Positions 54,237 to 61,512 of a DNA stretch of 64,000 bases are shown here, one piece after another. Position 1 is the first letter of the stretch; each line of letters opens with the position of its first letter. The stretch is from contig JARROA010000016.1 of the NCBI GenBank assembly GCA_037384425.1, forward strand, positions 61,663-125,662, in the 5' to 3' direction. Both the position numbers and the translations under genes were made by a program. Source of the DNA: Thiodiazotropha sp037384425 (GTDB lineage: Bacteria > Pseudomonadota > Gammaproteobacteria > Chromatiales > Chromatiaceae). The notes under the pieces were generated by a model. That model had not been told where the DNA came from. It saw nothing but the letters and a program-made list of their open reading frames with translations, and searched no databases.

Positions 54237-54572
54237 ATGAATACCGCCGAAGACATACATGCATTTCAGGATGAAGAGGGTTACCTGATCGATCCGGAAC
54301 AGTGGGACGCGTCGGTTGCCCGGTACTTGGCCCGGACGGAGGAACTGGAATTGGTCGCCGACCACTGGAAAGTGATTGGCTTCATGCGCTCCTTCTATGA
54401 TGAACACCGGGTGGCGGCGGATGCCCGTTTTGTCATCAGGTTTCTGGATCGGGAATGCGGTTACGGCCGGCTGGCAAAACGGCGCCTGTTCGAGCTTTTC
54501 CCTTACGGATATGTGAAACAGGCCTGCAAGATTGCCGGCATGAGACGACCTCGCGCCTGGAGCACCGGCTGA
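54237..54572 (+). CDS. DsrC/TusE-family protein lacking the C-terminal Cys
   Basis: The protein has 111 residues from ATG 54237, with GGGAG nine bases before; an ATG at 54228 is too close to that site. The family fold is clear: GYLIDPEQWDASVARYLA, HWKVIGFMRSFYDEHRVAADARF and the arm segment YVKQACKIAGM. DsrC proteins carry sulfur on two Cys of the flexible C-terminal arm. TusE keeps only the penultimate one. Here the inner Cys (residue 97, in KQAC) is present, while the end reads RPRAWSTG, so the penultimate Cys is missing. It may be a regulatory or divergent family member. Confidence 0.9.
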   Translation: MNTAEDIHAFQDEEGYLIDPEQWDASVARYLARTEELELVADHWKVIGFMRSFYDEHRVAADARFVIRFLDRECGYGRLAKRRLFELFPYGYVKQACKIAGMRRPRAWSTG

Positions 54573-54623
54573 ACCATGTTGCGAGGTGTCCTTCGATAGG
54601 TAGCGGGGGTGAAGTGGCAGCGA

Positions 54624-56003
54624 CTAGACGGTGTGGAGATGATAACAGGGCGAATACTCCCCCTGCAGTTTCATGCGGCTCTGTTCAACGAAGTCCATCA
54701 GTAGCCGGTCCATGGCGGTGACGATGTCCGGCTCGCCCCGGATGACGAAGGGGCCGTACTTCTCCACCGCCTTGATGCCGTCCTCCTTGACATTGCCGGA
54801 GACGATGCCAGAGAAAGCCCGTCGCAGGTGCGCCGCCAGCCGATAGGGTTCCTGCCCCCGGTTGAGAGAGAGTCCGGCCATGGCGTCGTGGGTCGGCTGA
54901 AAAGGCTGTTGCAAATCGTGCTCGATCTTGAGTCGCCAGTTGTAATAGAAGGCGTCATTGCCGTCGGTGCGAAAACGCTTCACCCGCCTCATCTCCGACT
55001 TCATGGCCTGGGCCACGGCGGGTGGATCGTCGATGATGATCTGGTAGTGTTTGCGTGTCTCCGGGCCCAGGGATTGCACCACGAAATGATCCAGCGCTTC
55101 GAAGTAGCCGGCACTTTCACGCGGGCCGGTCAAGACCAGCGGCAGCGGGTGTTCGCTGTTGGCGGGATGCATGAGAATACCGAGCAGGTAGAGCAATTCC
55201 TCGGTGGTGCCGGCGCCACCGGGAAAGATCAGAATACCGTGACCGATACGGACGAAAGCCTCCAGCCGCTTCTCGATATCGGGCATGATGACCAGTTCGT
55301 TGACGATCGGATTGGGAGGCTCGGAAGCGATGATGCCCGGTTCGGTGATGCCAAGATAACGACCGTCGTGTATGCGTTGTTTGGCATGGCCGATGGTGGC
55401 GCCTTTCATGGGGCCTTTCATGGCGCCGGGGCCGCAGCCGGTGCAGACATTCAGGCCACGCAGTCCCAGTTCGTAACCCACCTCCTTGGAATAGTCGTAC
55501 TCGCTGCGGTCGATGGAATGGCCACCCCAGCAGACGATCAGATTGGGATCGGTGCCGGTGTGCAACACACGGGCGTTTCTCAGGATATGAAAGACCGCCG
55601 AGGTGATGTGGCTGGGCTGGTTCAGGTCGAAGGCCGGATCGTTCTGGATCTCATTGTGGACATAGATGATGTCGCGCAATACGGCAAACAGATGCTCCTG
55701 GATGCCGCGGATCATCTTGCCGTCGACGAAGGCGCTGCCGGGGGCGTTCTCCAGGCGCAGCTTGACGCCCCGGTTGCGTTGCATCAGGTGGATGCCGAAA
55801 TCGCGGTAACTCTCGAAGATCTCGCGTGCATTGTCCGTCTGGCTGCCGCAATTGAGCACCGCCAGGGCGCAGCGACGGAACAGCCGGTAGAGACCGCGTG
55901 CGCTGGTGTCGAGCAGAGCGTTGACCTCGAGCTGGGAGAGGACTTCGAGGCTGCCCTGAGGGCGCACCGAGGCGCTGATTTTGGTGGGGTTGGTATTGTT
56001 CAC
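54624..56003 (-). CDS. ppnN: Nucleotide 5'-monophosphate nucleosidase PpnN (LOG family)
   Basis: The protein has 459 residues, the usual PpnN (YgdH) length. The LOG-family motif PGGAGTTEELLYLLGIL is present with the upstream stretch CTGCGPGAMKGPMKGATIGHAK and NELVIMPDIEKRLEAFVRIG. PpnN cleaves nucleoside monophosphates to the base and ribose 5-phosphate and is regulated by (p)ppGpp in E. coli. The N-terminal and C-terminal flanking domains that mark PpnN from short LOG proteins are both present. Confidence 0.93.
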   Translation of the reverse strand: MNNTNPTKISASVRPQGSLEVLSQLEVNALLDTSARGLYRLFRRCALAVLNCGSQTDNAREIFESYRDFGIHLMQRNRGVKLRLENAPGSAFVDGKMIRGIQEHLFAVLRDIIYVHNEIQNDPAFDLNQPSHITSAVFHILRNARVLHTGTDPNLIVCWGGHSIDRSEYDYSKEVGYELGLRGLNVCTGCGPGAMKGPMKGATIGHAKQRIHDGRYLGITEPGIIASEPPNPIVNELVIMPDIEKRLEAFVRIGHGILIFPGGAGTTEELLYLLGILMHPANSEHPLPLVLTGPRESAGYFEALDHFVVQSLGPETRKHYQIIIDDPPAVAQAMKSEMRRVKRFRTDGNDAFYYNWRLKIEHDLQQPFQPTHDAMAGLSLNRGQEPYRLAAHLRRAFSGIVSGNVKEDGIKAVEKYGPFVIRGEPDIVTAMDRLLMDFVEQSRMKLQGEYSPCYHLHTV

Positions 56004-56100
56004 GTGACTGCCTGTGATGGGAACCTTCGGGTTCGGAACGATCCTTGATTGAAATTTGAGTTGTCAGTCTCTGCAATGCCGACAGTTTATTTAAACCTTC

Positions 56101-56241
56101 CTCCCCCTCTCCCTGTCCCTCTCCCGCGAGGGGAGAGGGGACCCTCCATCGGGATAGTCGACAGCGATCACCGCGCACAACCTGGCATCCAACTCAAAGC
56201 CCCTCTCCCCTCGCGGGAGAGGGGTTGGGGAGAGGAGGGAA
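56101..56241. repeat. C-rich inverted repeat, CCCTCTCCC family, copy 2
   Basis: The left arm (56101-56140, CCCTCTCCCGCGAGGGGAGA within it) and the right arm (56200-56241) are near complements. AACTCAAAG before the right arm recalls the CTCAAAACT family. It lies upstream of ppnN and after mdh. Confidence 0.85.
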
Positions 56242-56276
56242 CCAAGCCCCTACAAACTTGCCATCCGCCAGCAGAC

Positions 56277-57266
56277 TCACCGCCCCTTCGGCAGCAGATC
56301 GGCAATGATGGCCCGTTCCTCCCGCAGCTCCCGCTCAGAGGCTTTGAGCCTGGCGATGCTGAAGTCGTCCAGCTCCAGGCCCTGGACGATTTCGTACTGA
56401 CCGTCCTTGCAGCTCACCGGATAGGAGAAGACCACCCCCTCGTCGATGCCGTAGCTGCCGTCGGAGTGGATCGACATGCTGACCCAGTCGCCCTCGCGGG
56501 TGCCCAGGGCCCAGTCGTGCACGTGATCGACCACCGCGTCCGCCGCCGAGGCCGCTGAGGAGAGGCCGCGCGCTTCGATGATCTCCGCGCCGCGGCGCTG
56601 GATGCGGGGAATGAAGTGATCGATGGCCCAGTCACGTGTCACCAGGTCGTAGACCGGTTTTCCTTCGACCAGACAGTGGTCGATGTGAGGATACTGGGTC
56701 ATGGAGTGATTGCCCCAGACGGTCATACGGGTAATGTCGGCGACCCGGGTGTTGGTCTTGTTGGCCAGCTGGCCGAGTGCGCGGTTGTGGTCGAGGCGGG
56801 TCATGGCGGTGAACTGGCTACGATCCAGGTCGGGCGCGTTGGCTGCCGCGATCAGGGCATTGGTGTTGGCCGGATTGCCGACCACCAGCACGTGTACGTC
56901 CGGTGAACCGTAGTCGTTGATGGCGCGGCCCTGTTTGGCGAAGATTTTCGCATTCTCGGTAATCAGGTCCTTGCGCTCCATCCCTTTGCCGCGCGGTTTG
57001 GCGCCGACCAGGATGGCGTAGTCGGTATCCCGAAAGCCGATCGCCGGGTCGTCGGTGGTGACGATGTCGTGCAGCAGCGGAAAGGCGCAGTCTTCGAGTT
57101 CCATGCGAACACCGCTGAGGGCCGACATCGACTGCGGAATCTCAAGCAGCCTCAGGATCACGGGTTGCTCCTGGCCCAGCATGGCGCCGGATGCGATGCG
57201 AAACACGAGGGCATATCCGATATGCCCTGCGGCGCCGGTGATGGTGACTTTTACAGCGGGTTTCAT
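56277..57266 (-). CDS. mdh: Malate dehydrogenase
   Basis: The protein has 329 residues from ATG 57266 (MKPAVKVTITGAAGHIGYAL). The NAD-binding glycine motif TGAAGHIGY is at the N-terminus. The catalytic region has VVGNPANTNAL, TRLDHNRALGQLA and WGNHSMTQYPH, with the catalytic His and substrate-binding Arg. This is the longer malate dehydrogenase type (about 326-330 residues, similar to cytoplasmic/Thermus-like forms), not the 312-residue E. coli type. It interconverts malate and oxaloacetate in the TCA cycle and glyoxylate shunt. Confidence 0.95.
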   Translation of the reverse strand: MKPAVKVTITGAAGHIGYALVFRIASGAMLGQEQPVILRLLEIPQSMSALSGVRMELEDCAFPLLHDIVTTDDPAIGFRDTDYAILVGAKPRGKGMERKDLITENAKIFAKQGRAINDYGSPDVHVLVVGNPANTNALIAAANAPDLDRSQFTAMTRLDHNRALGQLANKTNTRVADITRMTVWGNHSMTQYPHIDHCLVEGKPVYDLVTRDWAIDHFIPRIQRRGAEIIEARGLSSAASAADAVVDHVHDWALGTREGDWVSMSIHSDGSYGIDEGVVFSYPVSCKDGQYEIVQGLELDDFSIARLKASERELREERAIIADLLPKGR

Positions 57267-57407
57267 GTGACGGCTCCTCATTGATTATTAGTTTGTTGGA
57301 TCGAGCAACAAGTATAGTGTCATCTTATGGCCCCGACAGCCGATCTTATCATCCCGGTCGATTGGGTTCGTACCCCCACCTTGTCATCCTTTACCCACGA
57401 TCCCGGA

Positions 57408-57620
57408 CTATTGCTGGGCGTCCCAGCCTTGCTTGAAAGCGGTGTCCAGCGCAGACAGTTCATTGTCCAGCGGTTCCAGGCGGCGCAAGCCTTCAGTCAT
57501 GCCCAGCCGGCCCGACTCGATGGCCTGTTTGAGAGCCTCGCGCTCGGCGACCACTTCGGCGATACGGCTTTTCAGCCGCTGTAGTTCCGACTCCTGGGGA
57601 TGCTGCTGGGGGCGGTTCAC
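57408..57620 (-). CDS. Small coiled-coil protein
   Basis: The protein has 70 residues, nearly all predicted helix with heptad-like spacing (ELQRLKSRIAEVVAEREALKQAI). It overlaps the end of the ABM monooxygenase gene by four bases, the same style as the rest of the operon, which supports a real gene. Its role is unknown. Confidence 0.65.
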   Translation of the reverse strand: MNRPQQHPQESELQRLKSRIAEVVAEREALKQAIESGRLGMTEGLRRLEPLDNELSALDTAFKQGWDAQQ

Positions 57621-57928
57621 GAAGCCGCTTCCGCGCTGATGATCACTTCGTGCATCTCGATCGCCCCTTCGCCGTCGAAGGCCTCTTTCGGCATCGGATT
57701 GGCGTGCGCGGCGCGGAAGTCCTCGCTGCCCACCCAGGCGTCGAAAGCGGCCTTGTCGCGCCAGGTGGTCAACACCACATAGGGTACTCCCGGTTTCGCC
57801 GGTTGCAGTACCTGCATGCGGACAAAGCCGGCCTGTTTCTCGATCTGTCCGGCACGCGCACGGAAGCGCTCCTCGAACATCTGCCGATAGTCGTCGGCTA
57901 CGGGAACCCGGTTGGCGACAATGAACAT
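57617..57928 (-). CDS. ABM-domain (antibiotic biosynthesis/heme-degrading) monooxygenase-like protein
   Basis: The protein has 103 residues from ATG 57928; a longer frame upstream is only the shadow of the SagB-type gene. It has the ferredoxin-like ABM fold: MFIVANRVPVADDYRQMFEERF, GFVRMQVLQPAKPGVPYVVLTTW and FDAWVGSEDFRAAHA. Related proteins include IsdG/HmoA heme-degrading enzymes. The active-site Asn-Trp-His pattern of IsdG is only partly visible (Asn6, Trp), so activity is uncertain. It starts five bases after the SagB-type gene. Confidence 0.85.
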   Translation of the reverse strand: MFIVANRVPVADDYRQMFEERFRARAGQIEKQAGFVRMQVLQPAKPGVPYVVLTTWRDKAAFDAWVGSEDFRAAHANPMPKEAFDGEGAIEMHEVIISAEAAS

Positions 57929-57933
57929 GGGAC

Positions 57934-59583
57934 TCAACTCCTTTGCAAGTGATCGTAGGGCGGCAGGGTCTGCAACCGGTTGTCGGGTTTCGGCAGACCC
58001 ACCGTGAAGTGGTAGAGACTCTGATAGCGGCTGTCGGTAAGGCCCAGGGTCTCGTGCACCGCGTCGTCGAAGAAGCAGCCGATCCCGGTACCCCGGATAC
58101 CGGCCGCCTCCGCCTGCAGATAGAGCACCTGGCCGAGCAGCCCCGCCTCCCAGAAGAGTTCCGGGTAGGCGCGCGCGCCCCGGGTCTCCAGGCTGCGATC
58201 GAAATCGGCCAGCATGCCGAGGCTGAAGTAACTGCTGGCGGCGATGTCCTGGTGGCAGGAGAGGGTGCGTGCGGCCCGCTTGGCGTCGGCGGCGACGAGT
58301 CGGTAGAACGGCAAATGGGCCGGACAGCCGGCCGGCGGTTGCCATTCGAACTCCGTCCGCAGAGCCGTTCTCAGCCCGTCGACGGCCTGGGGGTCTCTGG
58401 CCAGCAGATAGAGGCCGGGCGGCAGCTCGTCCACCCGGTGCACGAACAGCACCGGATGGATCTGGGGGGCGTAGGGCCAGCTCTCCCAGGGCACCCGGCC
58501 GCGACGGGGCAGCAGACTGTCGAGCAGGGCGTAGAAGGTCGCGCCCGGCAGGCTGGTTTTGCCGCTGAAGGCCTGGGCGCTGCGCCGCTGCAGCATCAGC
58601 TCCCTGGCTGACCTGTCGGACATTACCAGCGGTGGCGGATAGTCGGTGGGTGGATCGGGTGGTTCAAGGCTGCCGGGCAGGGCGGGCGTGTCATCCGCCA
58701 CCTGGTCGATGATCGGCCAGCGATGGCTGGGGTGCCGGCTCAGGATGTTGGCTTGGCCCTGCCACTGCGCCTCCTCCAGCAGGGACAGCCAGTGATCGAT
58801 GCCGGGCTGATCCCCAGCGGGTTGGCTCGCCTCGTCCCCTCGCGGTAAGAGCTGCAGCAGCAGGTCGGGCCGTTCCCGCTCCGCGTCAGCAAAGTCCGGT
58901 TCCCGGTCGAGGCCCATGAGGCGCGCCAGCTGCCCCTCGTCGGCAGCCACCCGCCGCAGGCGAAAGCCCAGGCTGGCGGCGGCATAGGCGAGGGCGCCGA
59001 TGGCGTGGCCAAGATCGAGATGGACATAGCGGTAGGCCCGCTCCCCATACTTCCAGGCCTCGCGCCAGGCGATGCTGCTCAGGCCCAGCAGCAGGCCGGG
59101 CGGCGCCTCCGCAGCGGTGGTTCGAGCGCATTCGCAACGCTGTTCCAGCGCGTGCTCATGGGGCGCATAGTGGTAGACGCCGTCGGCCAGGCCCTGCAAG
59201 CCACGGGCGATCAGATAGCCCTCGGTGGGATGGAGATTACCGCTGGAAGGGTTGCAGCGCAGGGACCAGCGATCGGGCCCGAAAACCTTCCAGGCCGCCA
59301 GACCCAGACTGTGGCGAAGCAGGCTGGAGATCTCCAAGGTTGTCCACTGGGGCAAGGGGAGGGTGGGGCTTTGGGTGTCCAGCTCGCCAAGGGAGGGGTC
59401 AGGCAGCCCGGCGAAATCCAGGGGCAGGGGGATCAGCGGCGCTCCGGCGAAGCGCCGGAAGGGGTCGGGCTGCTGCTCCCAGTCGAGAAAGTCGGGCCCG
59501 GCGGCATAGCGCTCCAGGCGATGCTTGGTCCGCTCATGATAGGCCCGGACCCGCGCCAGCCTGCTTGCGTCGGCGTCGCTCAT
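57934..59583 (-). CDS. SagB/ThcOx-family tandem nitroreductase-like dehydrogenase
   Basis: The protein has 549 residues from ATG 59583. Two nitroreductase-like FMN modules are visible. The first has SLLRHSLGLAAWK, RCNPSSGNLHPTEGYLIARGL and GVYHYAPHEHALEQR. The second has ELMLQRRSAQAFSGKTSLPGATFYALLDSLL and EAAGIRGTGIGCFFDD. SagB enzymes oxidise azolines in thiazole/oxazole peptides, but there is no precursor or YcaO gene here. Stand-alone members of this family are common and uncharacterised. It lies 13 bases after a BolA-family gene and just before the ABM gene. Confidence 0.87.
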   Translation of the reverse strand: MSDADASRLARVRAYHERTKHRLERYAAGPDFLDWEQQPDPFRRFAGAPLIPLPLDFAGLPDPSLGELDTQSPTLPLPQWTTLEISSLLRHSLGLAAWKVFGPDRWSLRCNPSSGNLHPTEGYLIARGLQGLADGVYHYAPHEHALEQRCECARTTAAEAPPGLLLGLSSIAWREAWKYGERAYRYVHLDLGHAIGALAYAAASLGFRLRRVAADEGQLARLMGLDREPDFADAERERPDLLLQLLPRGDEASQPAGDQPGIDHWLSLLEEAQWQGQANILSRHPSHRWPIIDQVADDTPALPGSLEPPDPPTDYPPPLVMSDRSARELMLQRRSAQAFSGKTSLPGATFYALLDSLLPRRGRVPWESWPYAPQIHPVLFVHRVDELPPGLYLLARDPQAVDGLRTALRTEFEWQPPAGCPAHLPFYRLVAADAKRAARTLSCHQDIAASSYFSLGMLADFDRSLETRGARAYPELFWEAGLLGQVLYLQAEAAGIRGTGIGCFFDDAVHETLGLTDSRYQSLYHFTVGLPKPDNRLQTLPPYDHLQRS

Positions 59584-59596
59584 GTGGGGGCAGGGG

Positions 59597-59833
59597 TCAG
59601 GCTTGTTGCTGCTCTTCCGGGGTCTTGGCCTTGACGGTAAGGGCATGCAGCTCGCCGCTGGCGATCTCGCTGTTGAACAGGGTCAGGATGGAGCGCTGCC
59701 GTTGCAGGCTCTTCATGTCGGCGAAGGCGGGAGAGGTGACGCTGACCTCGAAGCTGCAGTTCTCGCCGGCCACGGCGATCTCCGCATCCGGATAGAGGCC
59801 CTTGATGCGGTTGATCAGGTCTTGTTCGTTCAT
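59597..59833 (-). CDS. BolA/IbaG-family protein
   Basis: The protein has 78 residues from ATG 59833. It has the BolA fold with the His/Cys region weakly changed: LINRIKGLYPDAEIAVAGENCSFEVSVTSPAF and LTLFNSEIASGELHALTVKAKT. BolA-type proteins form [2Fe-2S]-bridged pairs with monothiol glutaredoxins and act in iron-sulfur trafficking. It is the first gene of the four-gene minus-strand set ending in the coiled-coil protein. Confidence 0.85.
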   Translation of the reverse strand: MNEQDLINRIKGLYPDAEIAVAGENCSFEVSVTSPAFADMKSLQRQRSILTLFNSEIASGELHALTVKAKTPEEQQQA

Positions 59834-60003
59834 CGGTCGTTTCCTGGTTTTCGTTGCGACAGAGCGTTCGGTTGTCGAATGCCGGTGTCCGTTCATCGCT
59901 CTTCGGTATTGCGGGTTAGCATATATCTTCCCATGCCGAAGGTGAAATACGCCTCGCAGAAGCAGTGGTTTTCGTATGGATTTATCGAGTGATAGCGGAA
60001 GGG

Positions 60004-60185
60004 TCAGGCTGGTATGGCACTTACTTAAGCAGGGTTTGTCGCTGATTTCGGATTAACGGTGGGGCAGGGCCCCACCCTACACCCTGAAACGAGCGGTAGG
60101 GTGGGGGCCTGCCCCACCAAAGCGCGTTGAATAACACCAACAGACGGGTGCTTTTGCGCTGAAGTAAGTGCTATTCGAATCAGGC
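60004..60185. repeat. MITE-like element with GGCACTTACTTAAGC ends, copy 2
   Basis: The left end reads TATGGCACTTACTTAAGC (60013-60030). The right end carries the inverse, GAAGTAAGTGCTATTCG (60161-60177). Two inverted hairpins (GGTGGGGCAGGGCCCCACC at 60058 and GGGTGGGGGCCTGCCCCACC at 60099) fill the centre. The layout matches copy 1 at 31980. Confidence 0.7.
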
Positions 60186-60251
60186 AGGATTTTCCATTGA
60201 CACACTGCCCCCGATCCGGCAGTTTCCACCGGAAACCGGTCAGGAGTCAGC

Positions 60252-61307
60252 ATGGATCCCTTCAACAAACCCATCTCAGAGCGTATCGACTGGCTGTTCG
60301 AACTCGCCAATGAACACTCGGCCAGCTACGGCAGCCCCGAAACCTGGCTGGCGCGCAGCCGCTACCTGGCTGAACATCCCACCGACATCATGGTGCTCAA
60401 GTGCATGGACGGGCGGGTCAACTTCTCCTTCGCCACCAACACCCCGCAGGGCATCATCCAGCCCTATCGGAACCTGGGCGGCATCTTCAACATGGGCTGG
60501 CCCTACCTGAGCGAGGTGCTGTCTGACCATGTGCAGTCCGTGATCCAGGAGGGCCGCCGCAGCCTGTTCATCGCCTCCTATCACTACTCCAAGGGCGATC
60601 CCGCCCGCGGCTGCGCCGGCTTCGACTACGACACCGAGGCGGCCAAGGCCCACACCTATGAGATCAAGCGGCAGGTAGAGCAGGTCTTCGGCCTGGGCCA
60701 CAGCACCATCTATCCCATGGTCTGCGGCTTCGAGACCGATGAGGACGCCCTCATCCTCCACGGCACCAACGGCGACAGGCTCAGCATGGCCGAGGTGGGT
60801 CCGAACGAACGCGACAGCCTACAGCCGCGCCTGGAGGCTCTCTACCCCGACATGAGCGTGCAGATGCGCCACGATCTGCTGCCGCTGCTGATCGGCAACC
60901 TCAACCACATCGAACAGGCTCGACGCCAGCAGCGCGAGCTCGACAACGTCCATCGCGAATGGATGATCTGCGTGGGACGCGGCTTCGACTTCCTGCACAT
61001 CCCCAACCTGGGCCTCATCATCGGCCCCTACAGCCCCGACCTGGCCGAGCCCGTGCACAAGGCGGCCGGCATCATCCAGGACAACATGGCCCAGGGCCGC
61101 ATCCCCGATGACGGCTTCCTCCTGCTCGCCTGCGCCCCCTACCAGGACGTGGGCGTCGACATGGCCCGCGCCGAACTCAAATCCCGTTTCCTCTCGGACT
61201 TCGCCGCCGAGCAGATCCGCCAGTCCCATCCCGAGCTGGCGGAGAAGATGCACATTCGCACAGCGGTGGTGAATGAGCAGACAAGGACTCTCAGACAGCT
61301 CGATTGA
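60252..61307 (+). CDS. Carboxysome-shell-carbonic-anhydrase-like protein
   Basis: The protein has 351 residues. A beta-carbonic-anhydrase style metal site is visible: Cys51-x-Asp53-x-Arg55 (LKCMDGRVNF), His111 and Cys121 (SYHYSKGDPARGCAG). The overall layout resembles the CsoSCA (CsoS3) type. Beta-type carbonic anhydrases convert CO2 and bicarbonate. There are no carboxysome shell or RuBisCO genes nearby, so a role in carbon fixation is not shown. It is alone on the plus strand between two repeat elements. Confidence 0.75.
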   Translation: MDPFNKPISERIDWLFELANEHSASYGSPETWLARSRYLAEHPTDIMVLKCMDGRVNFSFATNTPQGIIQPYRNLGGIFNMGWPYLSEVLSDHVQSVIQEGRRSLFIASYHYSKGDPARGCAGFDYDTEAAKAHTYEIKRQVEQVFGLGHSTIYPMVCGFETDEDALILHGTNGDRLSMAEVGPNERDSLQPRLEALYPDMSVQMRHDLLPLLIGNLNHIEQARRQQRELDNVHREWMICVGRGFDFLHIPNLGLIIGPYSPDLAEPVHKAAGIIQDNMAQGRIPDDGFLLLACAPYQDVGVDMARAELKSRFLSDFAAEQIRQSHPELAEKMHIRTAVVNEQTRTLRQLD

Positions 61308-61338
61308 GCCTGCTCAATCGTAGAACAAAGACGGTGTC

Positions 61339-61361
61339 GTAGGGTGGGGCCCTGCCCCACC
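61339..61361. repeat. TAGGGTGGGGC hairpin
   Basis: TAGGGTGGGGCCCTGCCCCACC is a near-perfect hairpin (GGTGGGGC/GCCCCACC) 31 bases after the carbonic-anhydrase-like gene. It is a single arm of the type seen in pairs at 60058-60118 and may terminate transcription. Confidence 0.75.
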
Positions 61362-61512
61362 AAAAGACCTCAAGCAAGCTCCCTTCGATGTAAACTCCGC
61401 ATTCAGCGGTTCATCACACCAGGCATTACCAGCAGCCCTGTATCGAGTTGACAGCCAAAGGCGGCTTTCTCTAGACTCCTGACTCCCTAAGGATACGCAT
61501 GGACGCAGTATC

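Noticed and set aside
54237..54572. Assignment as TusE
   Set aside because: TusE keeps the penultimate Cys, which is the one missing here.
54828..56048. 406-codon plus-strand frame
   Set aside because: It is opposite ppnN, which has clear family motifs across its whole length.
57934..59583. Thiazole/oxazole peptide (TOMM) cluster
   Set aside because: Only the SagB-type dehydrogenase is present; no YcaO cyclase, E1-like protein or precursor was found.
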